From positions 1-7,921 of the forward strand of contig CAYVKM010000125.1 of the NCBI GenBank assembly GCA_964452045.1: 7,921 nucleotides of DNA. Reading direction: 5' to 3'. Positions 1 through 5,018 of this stretch are shown here, piece by piece; the stretch's first letter is position 1; each line of letters starts with the position of its first letter. Both the position numbers and the translations under genes were made by a program. The DNA is from CAYVKM01 sp964452045. GTDB lineage: Bacteria; Calditrichota; Calditrichia; RBG-13-44-9. The notes below the pieces were generated by a model. The model made no database searches and was not told where the DNA came from. It saw nothing but the letters and a program-made list of their open reading frames with translations.

Positions 1-279
1 TTAAGTGATTACTATAAAATAAGAAGTCTATTTGTTCATTATTGGGAATTTCCGCTTGGAGCGCAAAAAATCGATGAAACTGGCAAAGAAATAAAATTTG
101 AGAATGAGTTTGAATTGACGATAGAGTCATTCAACTATGATTATTTTATAGATGTATTGAAAAAGATAATTTTATTTTTTGAGCATATGAAAGACAAAGA
201 AATCATAAAGTTAATTGATAATACAAAGATTATTTTTGATAAATTGAAAGCTATACGGAAAAAGGATTTAACCACATGA
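1..279 (+). CDS. Unknown protein, C-terminal part (5'-truncated by window)
   Basis: Frame 1 is open from the first base to a TGA at 277-279, giving 92 residues with no start inside the window. The peptide is rich in Lys, Ile, Phe and Asp, with a likely long helix near FIDVLKKIILFFEHMKDKE and a basic end (AIRKKDLTT). I recognise no family. It lies within the mobile element and converges on the small minus-strand gene at 376-546, so it is probably element cargo. Composition and uninterrupted length support real coding; the function is unknown. Confidence 0.6.
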   Translation, partial: LSDYYKIRSLFVHYWEFPLGAQKIDETGKEIKFENEFELTIESFNYDYFIDVLKKIILFFEHMKDKEIIKLIDNTKIIFDKLKAIRKKDLTT

Positions 280-345
280 CTTTATTTTCTATGGATATTT
301 CATTTTTTATTATTCTAATATTGTTATCAATCCTTTTCCCAGAAA

Positions 346-371
346 AAGCCGGGTCAAAGTCGACCCGGCTT
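346..371 (-). terminator. Intrinsic terminator of the small coiled-coil gene
   Basis: A perfect 10-bp stem (AAGCCGGGTC / GACCCGGCTT) with a 6-base loop lies just past the stop codon of the minus-strand gene at 376-546. Read on the minus strand, the stem is followed by a T-run from the A-run at 343-347. The plus-strand side has no T-run, so it serves mainly the minus strand. Confidence 0.85.
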
Positions 372-375
372 CCAA

Positions 376-546
376 TTACTTCTTCGATCCCTTTGCTTTT
401 GTCTTGAATCTTTCAGGATTCATCGTCTTTCCCAAGTCCTTCAACCGCTTTTGTTGCGTTTTTAATTCGGCAATTTGCTTATCAATTTTTTGAAGCTCTT
501 GGAAAACTTCATCCTCCACCTGATTCAACTTCTCAAAAACTTGCAT
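376..546 (-). CDS. Small coiled-coil protein (56 aa), unknown function
   Basis: The ATG at 546-544 is preceded by AAGGAG (559-554) at good spacing, and the frame ends in TAA at 376-378, directly before a strong terminator. The product has 56 residues. Residues 4-38 are a charged amphipathic helix with heptad-like spacing (VEDEVFQELQKIDKQIAEL), predicted coiled coil. The tail is basic (KTKAKGSKK) and could contact nucleic acid. It follows the integrase gene on the same strand after 75 bases and may share its transcript. Small basic proteins beside integrases are sometimes excision factors, but this one does not look like a winged-helix or MerR-type excisionase, so no role is assigned. Confidence 0.75.
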   Translation of the reverse strand: MQVFEKLNQVEDEVFQELQKIDKQIAELKTQQKRLKDLGKTMNPERFKTKAKGSKK

Positions 547-621
547 GGTTTATCTCCTTGTTTTTATGACAGTTGAGAGTGTAAGGAAAAAGATCTACCA
601 CATCCAGTGGAAAATTATAAA

Positions 622-1770
622 TTATATTATTTGAATTTTTTGGATAGTTTCTTCTAAATCTTTCGGGGAATGATGAGAATAGATAAACTCTGTAATTTCC
701 GTAATACTGTGACCAACAATTTTACTGATATTAAAGATGCTTTCTCCCTTTTTAACAAGGAAGGAGACAAATCCATGCCTAATTGAATGAGGTGTGTAAT
801 TTTCGTTTAGTTCTAATCGCTTCATCAGTTTTTTAAACATTCTGGTCAGATTTGAATGATTATGTGGGGATTGAGTCACAGGATTTTCAAAAACGTATTG
901 AAATTTAATATCCCGTTCTCTCTGTTTTCCCCTGTATAGAACATACAACCTTGGGATTTTCATAAAAACATCTTTCAAATGTCCTGCAGGAATAGTCCTT
1001 AACGATTTCTTATAATAGATAGTGATTTGTGATAAATCGGGAGATAAATAAACATAGTTCCTTGCTAATTTTCTACCTATATCCTCTTCTCCTCGTTTCC
1101 ATTTTAGAATCCTCAATTCTCCTAACCTCATTCCTGTATTCATTAGTATCCATATCATTGTCTCGAACCAATGGTATTCTTCCGCTTTCATCTTTTTGGA
1201 AAGATATAAATACATTCTTCTCCAATCTTCGTCTAAAGGGACTATTTCTCTTCTTTCTCCGGCTTCAATTTCGACTCCGATCATTGGGTTCTTTTCAATC
1301 TGGTCTTTTTTTGTAAGGTATGAAAAAAAGGATTTGAGATGCCTTAAATTTACCGCAAGTGTTGTTATAGAAACCCCGTCTTCATCAAGTCTTTTTTCTT
1401 TGAAATCCTCTATGTCTTTCTTTCTGATTTCGTGAAGATATAAATCTCCATATTTATTCTTTACAAAATTTAAAAAATGATTTAGAGCTAACCTGTCACT
1501 ATCCAGTGTTCTTTGAGAAAGTACCCTTCTTTGAACTTGTTTTTTTCTAATTTCAAGGTATTCTTCAATAATTTGTGACATAAACTTTCTTTTAGCGAGA
1601 AAAGGATTTCTAAGTTCTTGCTCATATTTTTGATCATATAGTTTCTTTAATTTTAATGCTTGACTCTCACTTTTCGTCCCGAGAGATTTTTGAATTCGCT
1701 TTCTTTGACCATCAACCATTATGGTGGTCTGATAATACCAATAGACATTGCATTTGTATAAACTGGACAC
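622..1770 (-). CDS. Tyrosine recombinase (site-specific integrase)
   Basis: This 382-residue protein should catalyse integration and excision of the element at the nearby tRNA-Phe site. Residues 8-50 (WYYQTTI, GQRKRIQKSLGTKSESQA) resemble the arm-type DNA-binding domain of tRNA-targeting integrases. Residues 62-165 are a SAM-like core-binding domain. The catalytic domain carries the full active site: Arg215 (NTGMRLGEL), Lys254 or Lys255 in the beta hairpin, His328 and Arg331 (HSIRHGF), His354 (VGHS) and the nucleophile Tyr364 (FIYSHHS). It therefore appears intact and active. The start is a GTG immediately after an in-frame TAA, with GGAG five bases upstream (1779-1776). The only alternative, Met18, would cut the N-terminal domain. 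It is transcribed away from the att site. Confidence 0.95.
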   Translation of the reverse strand: MSSLYKCNVYWYYQTTIMVDGQRKRIQKSLGTKSESQALKLKKLYDQKYEQELRNPFLAKRKFMSQIIEEYLEIRKKQVQRRVLSQRTLDSDRLALNHFLNFVKNKYGDLYLHEIRKKDIEDFKEKRLDEDGVSITTLAVNLRHLKSFFSYLTKKDQIEKNPMIGVEIEAGERREIVPLDEDWRRMYLYLSKKMKAEEYHWFETMIWILMNTGMRLGELRILKWKRGEEDIGRKLARNYVYLSPDLSQITIYYKKSLRTIPAGHLKDVFMKIPRLYVLYRGKQRERDIKFQYVFENPVTQSPHNHSNLTRMFKKLMKRLELNENYTPHSIRHGFVSFLVKKGESIFNISKIVGHSITEITEFIYSHHSPKDLEETIQKIQII

Positions 1771-1822
1771 TTAAACTCCAATTTTAGATTCAAATCAATG
1801 ATATAATATGATATATAATCGG

Positions 1823-1851
1823 TTGGAAATCAAGCGTCATTATACTATAAT
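1823..1851 (+). promoter_or_regulatory. Candidate outward-facing sigma70-type promoter at element end
   Basis: TTGGAA (1823-1828), a 17-base spacer and a perfect TATAAT (1846-1851) point towards the att junction. Predicted transcription starts near 1858 and would cross the tRNA-Phe fragment, ending at the terminator at 1977-2003. The surrounding DNA is very AT-rich, so chance TATAAT matches are likely, and sigma70-type boxes may not apply if the host is a Bacteroidota. Confidence 0.35.
1839..1851 (-). promoter_or_regulatory. Palindromic -10 region, possible integrase promoter or operator
   Basis: ATTATA-C-TATAAT is a 13-base palindrome with a consensus -10 box on each strand. The minus-strand box (1844-1839) lies about 70 bases upstream of the integrase GTG, a plausible leader length, but no good -35 is seen at 17 bases. 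The symmetry could also serve a regulator controlling both directions. Confidence 0.3.
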
Positions 1852-1920
1852 CCGCACTATAAATAATTTATTTAATTTATTTATCTTATTGTAAATATAT
1901 AAGTTATTTATTGTATATAA

Positions 1921-1967
1921 AAGGACTGAAAATCCGTGTGTCCCCCGTTCGATTCGGGGAGGTGCCA
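1921..1967 (+). pseudogene. tRNA-Phe 3' fragment (att site, element/chromosome junction)
   Basis: The fragment has the anticodon loop CTGAAAA (anticodon GAA), the 3' anticodon strand TCCGT, a 5-base variable loop GTGTC, and a perfect T arm (CCCCG / TTCGATT / CGGGG). The acceptor strand AGGTGCC and discriminator A1967 follow. CCC follows instead of CCA, so CCA is not encoded. Upstream DNA contains no GGCACCT acceptor strand and no D-arm, so the 5' half is missing. Pairing with TCCGT calls for ACGGA, but the sequence reads AAGGA. True tRNA identity therefore seems to start at about 1923, which marks the probable edge of the att core. It is a displaced remnant, not a working tRNA. Confidence 0.9.
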
Positions 1968-1976
1968 CCCCGCAGA

Positions 1977-2003
1977 AAAGCCCGGTGATTGCCGGGCTTT
2001 TTT
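1977..2003 (+). terminator. Terminator of the original tRNA-Phe gene
   Basis: Stem AAAGCCCGG / CCGGGCTTT with loop TGATTG runs into a tract of six T bases (1998-2003). It starts 10 bases after the tRNA fragment and is in the tRNA orientation, so it is the native terminator left behind on the chromosomal side. Confidence 0.9.
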
Positions 2004-2023
2004 GTAAGATGAAAGATTAAAGA

Positions 2024-2194
2024 ATGAAAGATGAAAGTAATAAAGATTATAAAAAAATTGATTCCGGATTACCTGAAGATCCATTTGTTTCCCCGGAGCC
2101 AATACCGCCCCCCGAATTGATTTCAAAAATTATTAAACCTCAAATATCCAAGTTTTTTTCTGATACGTTTACCAATAAAAAAATCCCCCTATAA
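2024..2194 (+). CDS. Doubtful 56-aa ORF
   Basis: An ATG at 2024 opens a 56-codon frame ending in TAA at 2192-2194. The product is Pro-rich in the middle (EDPFVSPEPIPPPEL) with a basic end. No Shine-Dalgarno sequence is visible, the start lies in a GATGAAAGAT-like repetitive stretch (2009-2038), and the last codons sit inside the terminator hairpin at 2182-2207. It may be chance or a gene remnant beside the integration site. Confidence 0.25.
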   Translation: MKDESNKDYKKIDSGLPEDPFVSPEPIPPPELISKIIKPQISKFFSDTFTNKKIPL

Positions 2195-2207
2195 TATTAG
2201 GGGGATT
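2182..2207 (-). terminator. Terminator of the small lipoprotein gene
   Basis: A perfect 10-bp stem AATCCCCCTA / TAGGGGGATT with loop TAATAT lies about 32 bases past the lipoprotein stop. On the minus strand it runs into a T tract derived from A2177-2183. There is no T-run on the plus strand. Confidence 0.85.
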
Positions 2208-2239
2208 CAATGAGTTCTTCTTAACTTGAATTTTGGAAT

Positions 2240-2428
2240 TTACATATTATTCATTTGTGAGGTATCCATGGCTGTTGTGTCAGTCATAGAGGTATCAGCC
2301 GGAGGAGTCGTGGTTTCCTGCTGTTCCATTTTTGGGGTTTCTTCTGCTTTCTTTCCACATCCACTGCTGAATGTCAGGAAAAAGAACAAGATTGAAATAC
2401 AAACGATAATTAGCACCTTCTTAAACAT
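2240..2428 (-). CDS. Small Thr/Met/Asp-rich lipoprotein (62 aa)
   Basis: A complete Shine-Dalgarno sequence, AAGGAGG (2440-2434), stands five bases before the ATG. The N-terminus is a lipoprotein signal: MFKK, a hydrophobic stretch at residues 5-20, then SSGC with the lipidated Cys24. The mature part is only about 39 residues, charged at first (GKKAEETPKMEQQE) and then low-complexity Thr/Ser/Asp/Met (TSMTDTTAMDTSQMNNM). No folded domain is likely, so it would be an unstructured tail anchored in a membrane. Similar tiny low-complexity lipoproteins are widespread and unassigned. Own promoter and terminator are likely. Function unknown. Confidence 0.8.
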   Translation of the reverse strand: MFKKVLIIVCISILFFFLTFSSGCGKKAEETPKMEQQETTTPPADTSMTDTTAMDTSQMNNM

Positions 2429-2528
2429 AAATGCCTCCTTTTTTAATTATTGCTATTTAAAATAACAGTTTTTGCAGAATATTACCAGATAAATATTATC
2501 TTAATTTAGAATGTCTTTATATTAATTG

Positions 2529-2555
2529 ACCTAATTACTTAATACTTAATTAGGT
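2529..2555. repeat. AT-rich inverted repeat, possible operator
   Basis: Perfect 9-base arms ACCTAATTA (2529-2537) and TAATTAGGT (2547-2555) surround a 9-base centre, and another ACCTAA follows at 2558. The repeat lies between the divergent lipoprotein and single-pass membrane protein genes, where a regulator could act on both. No T-run follows, so it is not a terminator. Confidence 0.4.
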
Positions 2556-2667
2556 TACCTAAACAACGCTCAAAGATGTAAAATATCAGAAATATCATAT
2601 ACCTTTTAGAAAACGAGTTCATTAATTATAAAGATTTAAATTTTACAGCTCATTAAAGGAACATAAA

Positions 2668-2832
2668 ATGAACTCTATTAAATCATTGTTTATAGTGAGT
2701 GTTTCTTTATTAATGATCATTGTTGCAATATTTTTCTACACATATTTTAGATTTACTGCACTAGAAGAAAGAATTAATCACTTGGAGCAAAAAATTGAGA
2801 AACCTGAGACCAGAATAATACCAAGTAAATAA
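2668..2832 (+). CDS. Single-pass membrane protein with short coiled coil (54 aa)
   Basis: An ATG with AAAGGAA upstream (2655-2661) opens 54 codons ending in TAA at 2830-2832. Residues 7-25 form one hydrophobic span (LFIVSVSLLMIIVAIFFY). Residues 30-44 (TALEERINHLEQKIE) form a heptad-like amphipathic helix, followed by a short polar tail. This resembles small membrane-anchored coiled-coil proteins in general, but I recognise no named family. It stands alone, 126 bases before the UbiA gene on the same strand. The ribosome site and sensible topology argue that it is real. Confidence 0.65.
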   Translation: MNSIKSLFIVSVSLLMIIVAIFFYTYFRFTALEERINHLEQKIEKPETRIIPSK

Positions 2833-2958
2833 ATATTTTGTATTAAATTCCTGATATTAATTCGGTTTAAAGAAATGGTCACCTAATATTGCAAATCAAT
2901 CTGACGCTTTCAGCGCGGTTTATTTGCGGTCGTCATATATAAATATAATCTGACTGAC

Positions 2959-3807
2959 ATGAAAAAATTAAAAGGCCTCTTCAAGTTAATCCGGTTTGAA
3001 CTTCCTTTCTCCGCTGGCATCTGTGTGGTTATGGGTCAGTTGTTTGCTCTGGGAGAATTTCCTCTGGTTTTTATTAGTATGGCTGGATTTTTGTCAGTGT
3101 TTTTAATCTCCGCTTCAATTTTGGTCTTGAATGACTATTTCGATGTAGAGACCGACAAAATAAATGCGCCTGATCGGCCAATTCCCTCAAATCTGGTTAC
3201 CCGGTCCGAAGCATTGGCCCTTTCAATTCTTCTTTTAATCGCCGGACTATTCATCAGTTATTTTATTGGCATTTTCGTCCTGTTAATTTCAATGGTCCTG
3301 ACTGGTTTGGGATTTCTTTATAACCGCTATTTTAAGAGGAGCGGGCTTCCAGGCAATTTGGTGGTGAGTTTTTCGGTCGGGATGACCTTCATTTATGGTG
3401 GTGCAACCGTTGAGCTACCCTTTCATAAGATAGTCGTATTCTTTGCCATAATTGCCGCATTAATAGATTTGGCAGAAGAAATAGCTGCTGATTCCATGGA
3501 TACCAAAGGCGATCTGCTGATAAACTCTAATTCAATAGCGATAAGGTATGGTGAATCAGTTGCACTTAAAATAAGTGCCTCAATTTTCCTGCTGGTTATT
3601 CTGCTATCGTTTATTCCATTTATCATAAATTGGTTTTCAATTATTTATTTGATACCAATCGGGATCATGGACATATCAATTGCATACCCGACCTTTAAAT
3701 TGTTGAATTCCAAAACCGAAGAAAGGCGTCAGTTTATTCGCTGGATTTATTTAGGAGCAACATTTGGATTAATAATATTTCTAATTATGAGGCTGGCTGG
3801 AATATAA
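2959..3807 (+). CDS. UbiA-family prenyltransferase, DGGGP synthase-like
   Basis: This 282-residue integral membrane enzyme is of the UbiA superfamily, which moves a prenyl chain from a diphosphate to an acceptor at the membrane. The first Asp-rich motif is N58-D59-x-x-D62-x-x-x-D66 followed by KINAPDRPIPS (67-77). The second is EEIAADSMDTKGD (173-185). YNRYFKRSGLPGN (121-133) matches the conserved loop. About eight to nine hydrophobic helices are visible, and length is normal. The NDYFDxExDKINxPDRPIPS form is typical of archaeal-type (di)geranylgeranylglyceryl phosphate synthase-like members, also found in bacteria. Quinone, chlorophyll or heme O branches fit less well. No lipid or quinone gene lies nearby to fix the acceptor. 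No Shine-Dalgarno sequence precedes the ATG, and there is no in-frame upstream ATG/GTG/TTG before a TGA at 2902. Confidence 0.9.
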   Translation: MKKLKGLFKLIRFELPFSAGICVVMGQLFALGEFPLVFISMAGFLSVFLISASILVLNDYFDVETDKINAPDRPIPSNLVTRSEALALSILLLIAGLFISYFIGIFVLLISMVLTGLGFLYNRYFKRSGLPGNLVVSFSVGMTFIYGGATVELPFHKIVVFFAIIAALIDLAEEIAADSMDTKGDLLINSNSIAIRYGESVALKISASIFLLVILLSFIPFIINWFSIIYLIPIGIMDISIAYPTFKLLNSKTEERRQFIRWIYLGATFGLIIFLIMRLAGI

Positions 3808-4107
3808 TTGGGACCAGTCGAAACTTTACCTAAATTATCCAAAAAATTAAAATGACGGAAGTATCACAGCAGAAATGTTGGGGGAGTTATTAAATCCCTG
3901 CAAGTAAATCATCACCCGTCAATTTCTAGATGAAACCAATAATAAAGAGAATATCTAATTCTCCGGAACTCTTACTTTTGTTTCTTACCCGGTAAAATAC
4001 ATCACCCCTCATTAAGTAATTCAGAAATATCAATTTTTTGGATTTAATAATTCTGCAAATTTGCCGTTGATATATGATGGATTATAAAATTTTAGGATGG
4101 GAATGCG
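3808..4107. other. Gene-free 300-base gap with an imperfect direct repeat
   Basis: No convincing ORF or terminator is seen after the UbiA gene. Two similar blocks occur about 90 bases apart: CATCACCCGTCA at 3910-3921 and CATCACCCCTCA at 4000-4011, each preceded by GTAAA. A short palindrome TTACC-C-GGTAA lies at 3985-3995. The last 50 bases hold the candidate promoter of the next gene. Confidence 0.5.
4061..4088 (+). promoter_or_regulatory. Candidate promoter of the 65-aa gene
   Basis: TTGCCG (4061-4066), a 16-base spacer and TATAAA (4083-4088) lie about 20 bases before the ATG at 4108. AGGATGGGA (4094-4102) then serves as ribosome site. Box quality is moderate. Confidence 0.35.
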
Positions 4108-4305
4108 ATGAAAAAGGTGACCTTAATTCTGCCCGATAAAGTCATGAAAGTAGGCGGATCCTCCCGAATGGTATATGAAAGAGAAGTTGAAATTACACCG
4201 GAGGAAATAGTAAAAATATTTTGTTTCCCGGATTATCATTCCTCCTATCGATTCAATCAGAAAGAAGTAAGGATTGTGGCGATTGAGGATTATCAGGGAC
4301 ATTAG
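4108..4305 (+). CDS. Hypothetical 65-aa protein
   Basis: The ATG has AGGATGGGA at good spacing upstream, and the frame ends in TAG at 4303-4305. The 65-residue product is soluble, with no signal or membrane segment. The likely layout is a beta strand (KKVTLILP), a loop with GGSSRM, a strand (YEREVEITP), a helix (PEEIVKIF), and a final strand (EVRIVAIEDY). It contains one Cys and two His but no clear metal motif. I recognise no family. Its strong ribosome site and possible own promoter support a real single gene. Confidence 0.65.
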   Translation: MKKVTLILPDKVMKVGGSSRMVYEREVEITPEEIVKIFCFPDYHSSYRFNQKEVRIVAIEDYQGH

Positions 4306-4316
4306 TTAAATGTCCC
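4296..4316 (+). terminator. Weak hairpin overlapping the stop codon
   Basis: GGGACATT (4296-4303) and AATGTCCC (4309-4316) form a perfect 8-bp stem whose 5-base loop holds most of the TAG stop. There is no T-run after it, so it may be an mRNA 3'-end structure and not a full terminator. Confidence 0.4.
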
Positions 4317-4433
4317 ACTCAAATATTTGTCAGTAGTCTGCCGATGATTGCGTTAAAGCTCTATGCCTACCCATCCAAAATAATTAAAAATCCAAAAGTC
4401 TTTTTCCCGAATTGAAATGGTCCTACCAATATT

Positions 4434-4460
4434 AAAGCCGGCAAAATAGCAGCTTTTTTT
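4434..4460 (+). terminator. Candidate intrinsic terminator
   Basis: AAAGC-CG-GC and GC-A-GCTTT pair around loop AAAATA with a small internal mismatch, and the stem runs into seven T bases (4454-4460). It could end transcription from the 65-aa gene before the membrane-protein gene. Confidence 0.45.
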
Positions 4461-4593
4461 AGAAGATTTCAGGTTAAAAATTCAAGCAAAAAGAAGGTTC
4501 ACCTGTCCTAAACCTTTCTTCATAAAATCTTCATTTTATTTTTGATATTTTAATCAAATAGAAACAGATAAACTATTTTCTGATGTGACCTGA

Positions 4594-4962
4594 ATGAAGA
4601 TTGATACCAAACCCCGATTGTTTTACCTGGCCGTTTTTGCCGTGATAATCTGTCTTTTGCAGGCTGTTTTTCAAACTCACTCTATCAATATTTACCATCC
4701 CTCTGGTTTTGAATTGCCATTGATCATCATCTCCGATAAAATTCTTTCCACTGAATTTCGACGGGAAATTTGTACCATCCTTGTGCTGGTAACCATATCT
4801 CTGGTCTTTGGGGAAAGTTCAATCCAAAAACTTGGCTACCTTATTTTAAGTTTTGTTAGCTGGGATATGATGCATGCAGTCGTTTCAAAAAGGAGCTTGA
4901 ATATGTTGATAGTTCCGATCAGTTTATATCTTACTCCAAAAGAGGTGTCATTTCGGCTTTGA
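4594..4962 (+). CDS. Small polytopic membrane protein, probably truncated
   Basis: This 122-residue protein has a hydrophobic span at 9-27 (LFYLAVFAVIICLLQAVFQ), an outside-type loop IYHPSGFELPLIIISDKIL (33-51), and helices near 58-72 and 80-92. From memory, unnamed membrane proteins share the pattern HPSG-x-E/D-x-P, then a TEFRRE-like helix, then FxxWD followed by a further transmembrane segment. Here the sequence departs from that after SFVSWD (86-91), and the final 30 residues are not family-like. The plus-one frame from 4860 continues as a soluble-looking 52-residue stretch. A deletion or frameshift near 4860-4870 is therefore suspected. No Shine-Dalgarno sequence is evident. Function unknown. 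Confidence 0.6.
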   Translation: MKIDTKPRLFYLAVFAVIICLLQAVFQTHSINIYHPSGFELPLIIISDKILSTEFRREICTILVLVTISLVFGESSIQKLGYLILSFVSWDMMHAVVSKRSLNMLIVPISLYLTPKEVSFRL

Positions 4963-5018
4963 TATCGGGCAGGACAATATCATATTTTACCCTCTTCAAA
5001 TTTCATAGGAGATCTTAG

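Larger units (their letters stand above)
1..1967. mobile_element. Right end of a tRNA-Phe-integrated mobile element
   Basis: The stretch holds a complete tyrosine recombinase gene, a small coiled-coil gene and the tail of another gene, and it stops at a 3' tRNA-Phe fragment. Tyrosine-recombinase elements (integrative elements, genomic islands, prophages) commonly insert in the 3' half of tRNA genes. They rebuild the tRNA at one end and leave a displaced 3' fragment at the other. The integrase sits next to the att site, as is usual. The DNA is more AT-rich than the chromosomal alcohol dehydrogenase region. The left end lies outside the window, so element type and cargo cannot be told; no phage structural, conjugation or replication gene is visible. 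Confidence 0.8.

Noticed and set aside
276..404. Plus-strand ORF whose ATG overlaps the TGA of the first gene (ATGA)
   Set aside because: It runs through the terminator hairpin and is antisense to the better-supported minus-strand coiled-coil gene; it has no ribosome site.
1029..1435. Two plus-strand open frames inside the integrase gene
   Set aside because: Antisense shadows of a complete, motif-rich integrase.
1771..1920. Integrase arm-binding repeats in the AT-rich tip of the element
   Set aside because: ATTTATTTAATTT-like repetition is present, but low complexity prevents defining real arm sites by eye.
1895..1967. A complete tRNA-Phe gene
   Set aside because: No D-arm and no 5' acceptor strand complementary to AGGTGCC; only the 3' half is present.
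1908..2126. Minus-strand 72-codon frame
   Set aside because: It lies across the tRNA-Phe remnant and its terminator, which explain the sequence.
4522..4558. AT-only inverted repeats ATAAAAT-CTTC-ATTTTAT and TTTGAT-ATTTTA-ATCAAA before the membrane-protein gene
   Set aside because: Short and A/T-only, expected often by chance in such DNA; not strong enough to list as operators or terminators.
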